From Euwallacea fornicatus (lineage: Eukaryota; Arthropoda; Insecta; Coleoptera; Curculionidae), in assembly GCF_040115645.1 (NCBI RefSeq), contig NC_089555.1:1922001-1986000 (forward strand): DNA of 64,000 bases, read 5' to 3'. The translations under genes and the position numbers were made by a program. Positions 46,060-59,061 of the stretch are shown one piece after another (position 1 is the first letter of the stretch; each line of letters begins with the position of its first letter). The notes below the pieces were generated by a model, which saw only the letters and a program-made list of their open reading frames with translations, did not search any database and was not told the origin of the DNA.

Positions 46060-46400
46060 ATGCACCTACGAAGTCATGAAAACCAAGTTTTCTGGTCAAT
46101 TTATCTCATCCTCACGCTGAATGGCAGACACGTTCTAAAAATGCTCTCCGAGCAACCGTCGTATATCTTCGGCCCCCCGATTGATGATCTAACAATTCAC
46201 AGAACTGTCACATTAAACTGAGTTTTGATATCGCGATTTTTTATCTGTTTCTAGTCTGGCACTGTTTCGGACGAACACTCATTCGATTCCTGTGAATTGA
46301 CCCGATTTAACTAGCAATTACTTTTCAAAATTTTGCCCGAAATATGATATTTTTCACGAGCAAAACTAATAGGGACGCGGAGTCGTCATTACGGAACCGA
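46060..46400. repeat. Dispersed repeat, copy A
   Basis: Shares blocks with 48950-49210 in the same orientation: 'ccgtcgtatatcttcggcc' versus 'ccatcgtgtatcttcggcc', then 'ataac(t)gtca', 'gttycgyacgaacactc', 'ctgtgaattg(a/g)cc' and 'agcaatt'. Old and divergent; class unknown. Confidence 0.5.
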
Positions 46401-47359
46401 TATTGTTTTGTTTTCGAGGTTTACTTGACAAAACCGATGGCAGATGTACAACTGAAATGTTTAATTAATGGAAGAAGTGGTTTTTTTTTAATGGAGAAAT
46501 CAGCTTTTTCTCTTAAAGGGGAAAATACGTGTAGAAAAAAATTGAATTTTTTTCCGTAAAACAATAGGAAAACATTTCTAGAATATTCTAGGAAAATCGT
46601 GAAACCGATGTCAGGTTTCCTTCTGTATTATCTCTCGTTAAAAGTGCGGTGACGTCGGGTCGGGCGGAGCCTGCAGGTGGTGGAGACGCTGGGACTGGAA
46701 CAATGCAACCACCCGCTTCCTCTTCAAAAAGATCTGTAAATTAACGTTTTGCCGACATATGAGGACTTGCCAAGGGAAGATATGCTTGAAAGGTGTGTAG
46801 GAGGCTATTCGCAGAACACCAGTGAAAGTTTGAACGCTTACATTTGGCGTTTCTCTTTCTAAAACTTTAAACGCGTTTTTCTCGAAATCCGAATTTTGGC
46901 ACGCGGTACGCGATAACTTAAAAACTACACAACCAGTTTCTCTCAAATTTTGCAAGAATGTTGCTAACTTATTGATCTTTGTGCGAACCGCTCGAATATT
47001 TCTTGTTTAACGCTTTAAAAAAATGATCAACAATAATTTCTAAGGGAAACATGACCTTTTTTTAAAAGTTACCTTTTTTGGAATTTTAGGAATTTTCATA
47101 ATTTTTAGGTTCATCAAAAGTACGCATCCATAAATTGACGATTTTTTTTTGGTACCTCTGTTACAGATTATTTTACCGATCTCCACAATATACCGCAGAT
47201 TTTTGATATGTATATTTTAATCCGCCATTGTTTCACGTTTAATAAGTATGAACAAAAAAAAGTACTTTGTGGTTATTATAGTCAACAATAAGTATATATA
47301 ATTGCAAATTAGACGACCCATTAAGTTTCGGAGAAAAATATTCGTAAGAACCAACGATC

Positions 47360-47943
47360 TATAGGGTGTTTCCTAACTAGGTGTAAAAAATTTAAAGGCG
47401 TAATCCTCGACTGATTTTGAGTCAAAAATGTCTAATAAACATATGTCCGCAAATGCCTTGTTTCCAAGAAACGGGGTGTTGAAATGTGACAAGAAAAAGA
47501 GATTTTATTTCCAAAATGACTCAATTTGGGTGTTTGAATTTTAGAAAAACACTTACCATCAGCAAGACCGTAAACAAAAACCATATCGGCCATTTCTTGA
47601 TTAGTGTAATTAGGCATTTGAAAAATTTTCAAAACTGAGGTATAATCTGATTTTTGGGACACAGAACTAAATTCTTTCAATTTAGAGAGTAAAACACCAA
47701 AATAACACTGACTATCTTGTTTATAGTAGTGGAAGTAGCAAAAAAAACTAACAATAAACAAGTTAGTAAATACCACCAAACCTTTAGAAACATTTAAAAC
47801 CTTTTTCAACGTCTTTCAGTCAACACCCTGTATCTTGGAAACAAGGCATTTGCGGACATATGTTTATTTGATATTTTTGACTCAAAATCAGTCGAGGATT
47901 ACGCCTTTAAATTTTTTACACGTGGTTAGGAAACACCCTGTAT
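47360..47943 (-). mobile_element. Inverted-repeat element carrying a DUF4817-like fragment
   Basis: The arms at 47360-47475 and 47825-47943 are nearly perfect inverted repeats of about 115 bases, with termini acagggtgtttcctaac-like and shared blocks such as ctcgactgattttgagtcaa and catatgtccgcaaatgcctt. The core encodes, on the minus strand, MPNYTNQEMADMVFVYGLAD, the start of the DUF4817 helix-turn-helix found in insect mariner-like elements, after which similarity stops. The high arm identity suggests it is the youngest element in the window. Confidence 0.8.
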
Positions 47944-48949
47944 ATGTATTTCCCCCTTCAACTCTAGATATATTAACAATTTCACTATTCTTATTTCTAC
48001 CGATAGAAAAGTGACTAGTGTTAAAAAAAGTGGTTGATCGAGTTGCTAGTCTACATATTAATTAAAAAAATGATAAACTACATTAATTTTTTCGCAATTC
48101 TTACATGCGGAGATTTTGCTTTGTGTTGCTTTCTTATTGTTTCTGATGAGTGGATCAGTTTGGTTATCCGATAATTCGCCTTCGCTTTTAGAACACTTTT
48201 AATTTTTAACATTCGAACATTCAATAAGCCTGTCGGTTATATTTTTCGAAAACATAGAAGATTCCTTTCGTTTGGCCATTTTTGGTACCTGACGATGATT
48301 ATAAACACGAATTGAAACTAACAATAGGTTAATATTTTTCTCTGTGTTTAATTTTCTTACCAAGGTATTTAATTTCGAGTATTTTCGTATTCAAAGAAAT
48401 GTTTCTTTCCAATATTCTCAACAAAATTTTACGAACGCCACCCCTCAAAAGTTAATCAACCCGAATATCATTCGTTTTGGTCCAGTTGCAATTTCGCAGT
48501 ATTTATCATAACTGCACAACACTTACTCCATCACCTAGAAATATGTAACAGACATTTCGACTGATCAGGTATAAAAAGCCAATAATGATCAAAAACTTTT
48601 TGGTTTTAAACAAAAAACAAGTGAAACTACCATATGGTGTTATTTAGTTAATTGTCGCTACAAATACCACGATATTGCTTTAAAAAGAAGTAAAGTAGGA
48701 ATTTGAAAATACAATTTTAAAGCCTGTCATTTTGACTGACGTGGTATACCTGGTGTTAAATACAACTTGAAAAACACTTTGAGTAGTTTAGATGTATTTC
48801 TTCTTGAAATTTACCTGTTTTTTTTTAATTAACCCAAATTCTTTAATTCTTTCAACAGGAAGAAATGAAAACGATCAATTTCAACAACATTGTTTAAGTG
48901 CGAGTGCCTATTTAAAAAAAAATTTTATACCTAGGTAAAATCGTGAAAG

Positions 48950-49210
48950 CAGACGAACCAGTTTGCCTAATTCTATACGTACGTACACCAGAAATGTCCT
49001 ATACAGGTCTTCGAATCAACCATCGTGTATCTTCGGCCGACCCGAAGGTTATAGAATAATTCCCATAACTGTCAAAATAATGGTTTTTCACCGATTTTCA
49101 GCTCGAAATGATCTCGAACACTCGTTGTGTTTCTATGAAATTGGCCTGATGCTACGTCCAACTTAGCAATTTTTTACAAAATCTCAGCCGAAATTCGTGT
49201 GAAAACTAAT
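48950..49210. repeat. Dispersed repeat, copy B
   Basis: Second copy of the repeat at 46060-46400, in the same orientation. A partial third echo ('agctagtttatctaatccta' like 'accagtttgcctaattctat') follows at about 49270. Confidence 0.5.
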
Positions 49211-50628
49211 CGTGATTATGTGCAACTATTAAAAAAAGTTCTAATGTCTGGATAAAATCATAAAAACAAGCTAGTTTATCTAATCCTATACGCAGATACA
49301 ACAGGAATTTCCTAGAAATGTTGCCAACTATTTTGTCATGTAAGTATGTCTCGCGTTGAAAGGAACATGACCCTGAAAATAAGACTGTACATCAAGTTAA
49401 TTAATGATCGTCAATTTAACTATTGTTATAAATACTTTTACGTCCCCAGAACGTAATTTTTTCCACAAAGGAGATTGACGCTGAACCTCTTATCGCATTA
49501 CAGGATGTTACCAAGGCGCAAAGAATCGTCACTCTGTTAAAACCGTTCCCTCCTTTTTTCCTTGAAAACGCTAAATTTAACCAAAACGCCGAACGTCATA
49601 TTAAATCGCGAATCGTAAAATTTGATCTTGAAAAAACATACGCAAAAATCTAATTGAGATCCTAAAAATATCAGTGCCACTAAACGAAGATAATCGACCA
49701 GACACCTAGATTATGACTAAAAAGTCTGGTTTCAAGTGATTTATGGACGCCCCTGTCTTCTTTATCGCTCAGTTTTTATCCCAAACATTCTGGCTTTATG
49801 AATTTCATCATCTATGAAATGTGTGCGTCTGGAACGTTTTCAATTTCATCCCAATTTTTGCAAATCGGAACTAATTAGAATCTAAAATAAATAATGACGA
49901 TTAAATCGACCGAATCGAAACAAACATTTCGGTGCAAAGCCCGAGCCATCAAAACTCAGTAATAAAATTTCAAACACGAACCGAATGAATCGACCGACAT
50001 CGATGAAACTTTTAGCTGTTATGTCTGCTCTAAAAATTAATTAAATCTCGAGGGAATCGCATCCAGCTCTGGAAAATGATCGACCGAATGGTCAAAATAA
50101 CCCGCCATCAGGCCCGATTTGCGTGGGTGCATCACTCGTCGAAATCCACACCGCGATGTTCGGCCATTTCGTGATTACTATTTGGAATATCCCGAGGGAT
50201 TATCAAATATTAGTCACGTGCTAGTGCTGTTAGATCAGGATCTTAATTTAGTGATTTTCTCTAGAATAGATTTTTTAACAAGGAAGCGCGAAAGTAAATA
50301 ATGAAGAAGAGCTGCAAGGCAACATTCGCAGCATTTTCGTTCGGCAGGATTGATATTTACTTAAAACGTTAAACGTAATTTGTGAGAGTCGAGCAACTGG
50401 CAACAGAGCGCTGTTCTTTATGTGTTGATTCATAGAGAAGTGTCAAGTTTTGACGTCTTGAGTATCAAATTATCGAGCATCTCCTCGCTTCAGACCTTTA
50501 ATTATTTACTCTTCAGTTTCTTAACTCAGCGTAGGGAACTTTCAATGTTGCCAAGCTTCGCGATAATTCGCAATTACTATCTTCAAGCTTTAACCCTTTC
50601 GATTAGAAAACTTTATTTTTTTGCGGTC

Positions 50629-51400
50629 TGTCCCAGAAAAGTATGAAGAGCGTGGAGATCTCGGAAACGCCAATACTTTTTGAACTTCATAGCTGTATCG
50701 CTAGTATTCTTGTTAAGTCTTTACTTTCGAAGATAAAAAAATAATTATTTACATTTTTAAAATCATCAAAATTGTTCTTTTCAGTCATGTATTACTTTTC
50801 GTATTTTTCTCAGAAACTGAGTTAGAGCGATTAAAACATTGCAGCAAATAAATAAACCCTATGAAAACGGTGAAAAGGGTTTACCTATGTTTAGACAATG
50901 ATATAATGATGGTTGCTTTGAGCAGTTGTAATTTTAAACTTCTATTCTATTCAAATTTAGCCGTGTTGTAATTATTAAAAACATAATTAAATTAACTTTT
51001 TTTTCTTATTTTATGCTAATTTCAGGAATACATTTAAGCCAATATAATTATGCATATGTCAAAGAAGTTTAAGGTTTTACAATTTAAATTTTTTTTCTCA
51101 ATTCCATAGCGTTTATTTATTTATTGTATACCACTCCTATAAGTCAAAATCGTAGCCGATATATTAAAAAATATTTTAATGACTATAACTTTTAGAATTT
51201 TTAAGAAAAATACCAAATCCAATACATGACTAAAAAGTTAATTTTGTAACGATTTTAAAAATGTAAATATGTACGTATTCGGTATTGCGCCTATATGAAA
51301 ATAAAAAATTTAACAATTTATCTCTGAAAGTAAGGACGTAACAAGAAAATTAGCAACACTACTATGAAGTTTTCAAAAAAGTGTTTTAATAATGCAAAAT
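50629..51400. mobile_element. Inverted-repeat element, about 770 bp
   Basis: Left and right sequences mirror each other. The left block near 50680-50740, reverse-complemented, reads tatcttcgaaagtaaagact then taacaag, matching tatctctgaaagtaaggacg then taacaag at about 51320. The left block ttcagtcatgtattacttt likewise mirrors atccaatacatgactaaaaa near 51218. No coding core. Outer ends are approximate. Confidence 0.6.
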
Positions 51401-51630
51401 TCCTCTGACTGTATTCGTATAAGAAATATGTGAACGACGAAAACCGCCAAATTCGTTTTTTTTCCGAATATTTTCGTCACCATTCGAAATTTAGTCGGTA
51501 TAAAAACAGATTAGTAATTTGCTTTAAATTGCGTATCTTTTCCTAATTTAATCGATTTTGCATCTATGAGTATTTCTGAGATCCTCATGCCGTTCTTCAT
51601 CATCTCAGACAGACTGTATAATATTTTATA

Positions 51631-52362
51631 TGCAGGATGTTTACAAAAACGTGGACAATTTCTCGGAATTGAAAAGTTCTTATCAAAAGATTATATATAT
51701 GCTTATAAATTGTTTTCCAAAAACTTACCCTTACGGAAATACAGCTCTTCAAAATTTTACAGCGATAATTGTATTTTTTAAATAACTTTTTTTCAGTTGA
51801 AGAAAATGAATTAATTTTGGGGCGCTCGTGTATCATACCAAGGTTAATAAGACAAGACTTAACACTTCTTTCTACATCTTCAGGGAGGCGGAGAGAAGGC
51901 TAGCCTCATTTCCTTTATCAGTAAACCTTTAAGGTCTTGGAGTTTTTAACTGTTATGTGGTTTATTAGATGTTTGAAGTATTTAAGAAAAAAAGGTACCC
52001 AGCGTTAATGTACGGGAACCAAACCGTTTACCAGAAAACGCCATTTTGTCGACACGCTTTACAGAAATAATGGAATTTAGCGTTTATTCTTTACTGTCTC
52101 ACCTAGATACCAAATCCACAATATACTTGTATTCAAATTGTTTTCAAATAAAGCAAAATAAATTTATTACTCTGAAATAAATTCATTAAATTTCATCAAC
52201 TGGAAGAAAAGTTTAGGTAACATCACTTTCACCATGAAATTTTGAAGAGCTGTATTTTCGTAAGGGTAAGTTATTCGAAAACAATTTATAAGCATAAGTA
52301 CAATTTTTAGCCAAAAAGTTTTCATTTCCAGAATATTGCCCGCATTTTTGGAAACTTCCTGT
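51631..52362. mobile_element. Inverted-repeat element, about 730 bp
   Basis: The left end gcaggatgtttacaaaaacg and the right end (reverse complement caggaagtttccaaaaatgc) begin an imperfect inverted repeat of about 140 bases. It continues through 'atgcttataaattgttttc', 'acttacccttacg', 'aaatacagctcttcaaaatt'. The terminus differs from the 'acagggtg' group. No coding core. Confidence 0.75.
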
Positions 52363-55300
52363 TTAATAGCGCTGTCATGGTTTGCAATCGTGCAGTCCAT
52401 ATTGCCAAATTTCCAAAAATTACTCGCATCATTTCATTTTTCCTTTGTCAAAACATTTGAGCTGAAATAAAATTATTTGCACAAACAGGTGTGTTCCCCC
52501 AGCCATGAGATTTTCTCTTCTGGAACTGTTCGGGAATTTTCCGGCAATTTATGCTACAGCCTCCATCCTGAAAATAAATGTGTTGGCGATAATTTGATGA
52601 CGTCAATACGCACAGGTTACCATAGGTTATTTCCTGGTTAAATGCGTTTCCAAATGGCAGCGACATGTGCACGTTTATAATTAAATGTCTCTCTCTACAT
52701 GATAAACGAACAAACTCTGATGGAAATAGGTGCTAAAAGTGCGCGCAAATCGGCCTTAGATCATGCCTTTTTATGCTTTATTTCTCTCCAACCGTATTTG
52801 ATAAACAATACCCGATTTAAAAAAGGTTAATTGCCGATGCATGTGGATCTTTCAGATTTCTCGGATTGTTTATTGATCCAGAAATGCGATTTTTCGCCAC
52901 TCCGTTACGCAAAAACCCCGTCAATTATCAAGTTTGGACTTGATTCTGGATCAACAACGTAGCGTGACGTTATTGCCTCAAAAGGTGCATTGTTGCTTTG
53001 CAATCTGTCGTGGCTAATGTTCTAAACACTACATGGTGACGTTACACCTTGAAATGTTGGCAAGAGCTCTTTGGAAAGGTAACGGTAATATTATGATGCA
53101 AAAACTAAAAATAAAAATCGGTGAATATGCGTAATTTATCCAGCTTAATTCCCAGTCCAGGGGTATTTCGCCATCTATCACCTTAGATAACCATCTGGAT
53201 AGACAACTGTAAAGAGCACAACCACATTATTTCTGGAACGGTAATGCCTGCTGGCCTCTACCGGAAACATTGCGAAAATCCTTGATATTCTGAAAAGTTT
53301 GGAAATCGCGATCTGTAGTAAGTGGATTCGCTCGCAAGCAGGTGGTGCCCCCATCTATCCAGAAATAAAACTAGCGGAGACCTTATAGACCTGGATAAAG
53401 TGGAGCAAAGGTGAGAGTACATCAGGACTCCATCAGGGCCGTACTTAGAAATGCAATGTTTCTCTTTACAAGATTGATCTATATTTTTTATTAAGTTCGA
53501 GTGTATAATTGGAAGATCATGATGGAAAGATCTGCCATGAATTTGAGGAAAGATTTTTTCCGACATTTATCCCCCGTATGCACAGCTGGACAGGCAGCCA
53601 CCATCTGACCGAGCTTAAAAATAAATCTCGAGTCTGAGAGGCCTCGGTCCGATATAAACACGGGGTACCAATCCAGACTCTAAATTTAGCCCGGTTTATT
53701 AATTTTGGTGTAAAAATTCTCTTACGTCATGCTTGCGCTTTAAATAGACGGCCAAGCCTTTTTATTAGACTGATTTCCACGGCAGATTACTATGAGAAAG
53801 CGTCTGATGACGTTATGACTAGGAGCTCTTTTTATTTGCTTTTTTCTCACGCTACAGTACGCAATTATAAAGCGAGGATTTCAGGAGGACCTGGCAACAC
53901 TGCGCAACTTTTTTTAGTCTCAGTTTAAGCTGCGCCTGAAGTGGATCTGTCAGTGTTTGTCATGTTAAGCGCGATGTTGCCGAGTGCCGCGAAAATTCCC
54001 AGTAGACGAGAAAGTGATACTGTTACTGAAGTCAATAAAATTACAGACATAGGTATAAAAGTAGTGCCCACTACCAGCCAGAGTCCACATATACATATAT
54101 ATATATATATTTTTTTTGTATAATAAATCTTTATTAGCAAGACTGTTTTAAACATACCCGTTTACTTATTGATACCGAAATAGAATCTTGATTATTTATT
54201 GTAATCTGCTATCAAGGTTACGGAGCAATTTTTATTTCAGCCCAAACCAATTTATTTATAACGGCCTTAAGCATGTAAGTGTGACCATGGCATGTACCTT
54301 TACACGCGCTTTCGGATATTTTAGGATTGTACGATTATTCAAACTGAGGGCGGTTTACTCTAGACTGTGTAAACAGTGGTTTACAACACACCTACCAATA
54401 AAATTGATCGTTTATTGATTTAGACCACGCGGAAAGTTCTAATACATATTGTTGGAATGAGAAACCGCTGTGCAGACATTGCTATAGGTTGTGAGAGAAA
54501 CGTATGAATTTGATAAGTTACATAGCGTTGATATGGGGATTTTTTCAAAAATGCTCGCTAATATTTCTCTACTTGAAGAATCGTCAATTTAGGGACATTA
54601 AGCGATGTAGAAAAATGGATAGAGGATTTTAGGGTGCGTCTCTTTTTTCGAACGAATAGAATGAGTTTTGAGCGCGACGCCTCTCCGCCACGTCATGGAG
54701 AAACTTGTATTACTCTGTACACATTTTCCTACTTTTATCTGAGCTTTTTATGAAAAAGCATCTTAAAATTTATACATTCTGACATTCTGGTGAATGTAAC
54801 GGACAGTTCATCGCGGCGTATTCACCAAAATATCAAAGTGCATGGATATCATGTGCATCAATGTCCATTGATAAACGAAAGGGCACTACGTGTTGCCTGT
54901 ATTAAGGAGTAAACTAGCACATAATTGGCTATATCCACATAGTGCTAATTTTCCGAATGGATGAGGCTTGATTATAGACGTACATTGCGTGTAGAAAAGA
55001 ATTGGTGTAACAAATATCCAAATACTCAGGATTTTTCGCCACTAAATCTATAATAAATTTATGAGCTATTTCCTTCAAAATATCGCATAAAATGACATTG
55101 AATATGTCTCTCAAGCAGTAAGTTATTTTGAAGTATGTATTGTTAATGCTCAAAAGCATTTATTTCTTCAAAGTACGAAGAGTTACGATGTGCTCAGTTT
55201 TTGATGGGTGTTGTTAATAAATTAATTTTTAAAGAATCGATTTGTAAACAAGTAGTGCGTCATTTTTTTTAACGTGCACTTTTTAGCCTGTTTCGTATTA

Positions 55301-56394
55301 AAGGAACGTTTGTGTAAACAAAGACATAGACGCTGTAAAGTAACACGAAACACGAATGTTGGAAATGTTAGGCAGTAATAGCTTTAAAACGACACAATTC
55401 AAGTTCATTGGAAAATAAAAATACCAGGAAGAGTTTATTTTTCCTGTTAGTAATAAGCTTTATGCGATGTACTAGCAGATCGGACTTAAAAAAGACTACC
55501 TGGAAATTTTACTACCTACCGAAATGAAAGCGTTTCCTCTTAAACTATGCGGCAGATAAACGACTCTCTTGTGTATATAAAAAAACAAGAGCTTTGAAGA
55601 TTTCCTCTTGAAGACCGGTGTTGCATAATCCCTGGCATACCATCTGGATAAGTCAAACAAAACTCGTATAAAGCGAAAAGCCGTAAAACAGACGGTTCCA
55701 TCGCGAAATATGTCGATTACCGGGCCGAAGTATAAACGCCTCTAAAAATAACGGAAAGAAAAATATTATTTTTCATAATGTTCGGGCATGTTTTGATTAT
55801 AAAAAACCAAAAGTATAAAATATTCTCTATGAAAAGTTTATGTTGGTGTGTGTTGATATAAGCGATTATTTATCTTTGTTCCACGCGTTAATGGGGGAGC
55901 TCTAATGATATCTTCTTTTGTCTCTCCAGACCCTAGTGATGATTTCCCACTTCAAATCGTCAGAAATGTCCCTGACAAACCTAGTCAATGGCCAGATTCC
56001 GCTTGCTAAAATGGGGGTATTATGGGTTGCCTAACCGGTTGGTTTACTCACAAATATTAATACTAAACTCAAATATTTAGAAGATTGTTTGTTAAGCCTA
56101 CTTAAGTACAACAAACTCATTGCGACAAATTATGTGCATCTTTGTTTTCCATTTTGATATAGGAATCTCTCTATGCAACCATCCTTATGCAATCTTTTTA
56201 AACTGTAACAAATAGACATTTTCAACGGTTTTTCAATTTAAACATATCATGGCCTTAGGTATACAACTATTGGTACACAATTATCACTAGGTGATATCTC
56301 ATACGTGAGTTTCCTTATCAACCGTCCTCTGATCAAGATTACCTGTTAAAATGTGAAAACTGGGTGTTCTTTTGGTCTATGGCTGTCTTACGTT

Positions 56395-57882
56395 GGGACA
56401 AAGGAAAATTGTGAAGCTGTGGTTGGTTTTTCTAATCCCGGCAAAGGGTCACAATTTTCTTGGTAATGAGCTGGGGAAAGGGCAGGTCCGTCCTAGACAC
56501 TATGCTTTCCGCTTACCGGGAGTCCTCGTAAAAACTACTTCCACATAACTCTAAACGAAATTGTCCGTTATAGAGATTATGTGCCACTCGCGAGTTTTCT
56601 TTCTGGCCTAAGAGAAACTTTTAGAGCTTTAGGGAAGCAAAAAACCTTTCAGTTCCACCCACACTCCCCGTATTTTCAACTCTATCGAATAATTGACCCT
56701 GTCCTGGACTATTGCAGAGAGGTCACTTTTTCCCAAGAGAAAACGCAGCTATCGCTCAAACCCAAGTAACATTTCGACGCAGTGATAATGAAGCAATTCT
56801 AGAACAACTTCATGAAAGAGTTTGCCCATCATTTCAACCCCCATTTCATAGTATCCAGTACCATTGGTTTGAAAAAATGGGTGAGCAACGTGGTGGCCAA
56901 TTCAGAGAATCCGAGCTGCATTCCAGACGCTTGGCCCAACTTCAACGAGGGAACGACTTTTTTCAGAGGCTCTGCAATGCTGTGTTTAGCTCTGTGCATG
57001 ACCTGGTGCTTTACAAATTATTTTGCCCCAAGGAGAATGCCTTACTGAATAAATATTTCCCTGATGCTCCGGAGGTTGAATAGTTGCATAATGTGCCCTT
57101 AGCGCTGACCAATAGTCATGAGAGAGTCCCTCATGTGTCCAATATGATGGACTTTGGAGGGTTTCATGTGAATCCTCCCAAATATTTGCCTAAAAATTTA
57201 AATCATTTGCTGGACAATGTGTTTGAAGGGATTATTTAGCGTTGTCTGAGGTCTAACATATAACCCTTGATAATGTCGAACAAAATGAAGGTGTCTTTGC
57301 TGAAGACCTTAGGAGAGCGGAAAAAGAAGATTTTGGGGAAGTCGGACGAGAGACTTTGGAGAATCACCTGAGTAATTTCCTGACTCAAAGTGGTTTCCGC
57401 AACAAACCATTTTGGCTCACAAAAATTTCAAGCTTTTTAGTTCCCACGGGGAACTGCTGAAGACTACCGAAACTGTACATTTTGGGGCAACAATATTGGC
57501 CCTTCTGATAATAGGAAAATATAAGATGAACGCTGTTAGGGTAGTAGCTAAAGGGGTGGCGGTTGCGACACGACTTACTAAGGGTCTCAAACTCGTTATG
57601 GAAGATGCAAAGTGAGATCTAGTTAATTCATTTTTTTTATCAAGATAATGTTTACAGCTGTTTTTAGGCGCAAAGGGAGAGCCGAGGCGAGGTGAAACCT
57701 CCCTAGGGATCGTCCATTTAAACCCACAGCACAAGCGGATTAATTATGCGGCTAGGCATAAGGAGGTACCTCATTCGAGGGTGGCAGAGCTGCACCTACC
57801 CTTGTGCAAGTACTATATGCTCGATGTAATCGCTATGATGTTAATTGCGGTCTATCTTAGCAACAACGTTTTGTTTAAATAG
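56395..57882 (+). pseudogene. UDP-glycosyltransferase pseudogene, nearly full length
   Basis: Insect UGTs are ER-membrane enzymes that conjugate lipophilic compounds to sugars. Fragments in three frames, in the right order, cover almost the whole protein: LWLVFLIPAKGHNFLGNELG (N-terminus, from about 56417), KNYFHITLNEIVRYRDYVPL, HFDAVIMKQF, FAHHFNPHFIVSSTIGLKKW, LYKLFCPKENALLNKYFPDA, MMDFGGFHVNPPKYLPKNL, WFPQQTILAHKNFKLFSSHG (sugar-nucleotide signature, about 57391-57450) and the C-terminal membrane anchor YYMLDVIAMMLIAVYL. At least three frameshifts and four in-frame stops break it. A GTGAGA...ACAG intron at about 57611-57656 survives, so it is a decayed gene copy rather than a processed one. 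Confidence 0.85.
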
Positions 57883-57968
57883 ATAAGTTGGGCGGTTTGT
57901 GTGAACAAGGAAGTTAGGAAAACTGAGAAGGAATAAAATGGAAAAATTTATTATGTGTTTTTATTAAT

Positions 57969-58224
57969 TTAAAAATTTTGGTACGATGCAACAGACATTA
58001 AAACAAAAATTATATCCTGGTTTTTTTTTTGCCGGCGGACCCTACACAAATAATCCGAAGGGTTCAAGTCGGGCGAGCTGGGAAGCCATACGTGCGGTGC
58101 CTCTCCTATTGAACCAATCCAATATCTGAGGAATGCTTGATCGTGAAATGAGCTTCTTACGCACCAAATGGAAAGTTCGACTTCGCATTCTCCAGATATT
58201 TTTTTATAAATCAGAGGCGTCACA
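57969..58224 (-). mobile_element. Mariner-like transposase relic
   Basis: The minus strand reads LRYWIGSIGEAPHVWLPSSP then DLNPSDYLC, the block before the last catalytic residue of mariner-like DDE transposases (family form WIG-GGP-WPPRSPDLNPLDFFLWG). Only this scrap remains; no inverted repeats were found. Confidence 0.65.
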
Positions 58225-59061
58225 CGTGAGAAATGGTTTTCAGATTGAAGCGAACAGGCACGGAGCTATTTTGCTTTATAAAATATTAAGATTGGATATT
58301 GCCCGCCGCAAAGTAAATTCGTGACGGACTCTGAAGGGCTGCTGATTCTCTTGCAGCTTCTGGTCCTGTTATGGTTATCTCAAAATTTTCATGGTCACCT
58401 TTGCAACGGTAAACGAATAACGGGTGGTTGATTGGAGGTTGCAACGCCGTTTTCTCTCTCTAGACGAAGCTGAATATTTCCGTCTATTTTTACGTGGCAA
58501 CATTGCGAAAACTACTCTGTATCTCTTGCCAAAATCTGATATTTTTGTTTCGAAGTAATTCCACTTTTCCAAGTTGGTGTCTCGCAGTTTTTTGAGTCAG
58601 CCGGGCGGTCGGCCGTGCAAATTTTCACGCCGAGAAAAACAGGGGAGCAAACGACCCCCGCTCGCGGGGGCAGAAGTGCCCGTAGGTGTCTTTTAGTGCG
58701 GACAAATTAGCAGTGAATCGGTGAATGTTCCCTCAATAGTCGCACACCGCGCTCCGACTTTATTCACAAAATTCACTCATGGGAATTGTACTAAATAATT
58801 CCCATCTAAACACTGTCCATAATGCGAGTTGACCTGTCATAGCCTATTTACTTTCGGACGAGCACGTTGTCAGCTGACCGGCCCAAAATCTTACTGAAAA
58901 ACCTACGCCCGTCTATCTAAAGAGTGTTGCCAAAAATTATCCACTTTTTATCTGATCCGATTGTTTGCCACTGGCGGTGACACACGAGCCCATAATAAAA
59001 ACGAACCTTATGCAAATCCGTCACGATGCATTTCTGCCAGACCTTCTAGGCAAACTCTGTA
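58225..59061. other. Upstream region and probable 5' UTR of the RhoGAP gene
   Basis: No coding exon supported. CpG-rich from about 58590 to 58690, including a strong GC hairpin (cccccgctcgcggggg at about 58656), which would suit a promoter or 5' leader for the gene that starts at 59062. Confidence 0.45.

Larger units (their letters stand above)
40615..56390. other. Gene desert with decayed inverted-repeat transposons
   Basis: About 15.8 kb with no gene I can support. The identified content is the inverted-repeat elements at 44.9, 47.4, 50.6 and 51.6 kb, a dispersed repeat pair at 46.1 and 49.0 kb and an AT microsatellite near 54090-54110. A 93-codon minus-strand frame at 42359-42640 has a protein-like look but no recognised domain or splice support. 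Confidence 0.5.

Noticed and set aside
46638..46955. Minus-strand 105-codon frame and a GC-rich patch near 46650
   Set aside because: Neither strand gives a recognisable protein; I could not decide between a repeat and chance.
53258..53566. Minus-strand 102-codon frame
   Set aside because: No domain, no splice signals at sensible places, composition like surrounding non-coding sequence.
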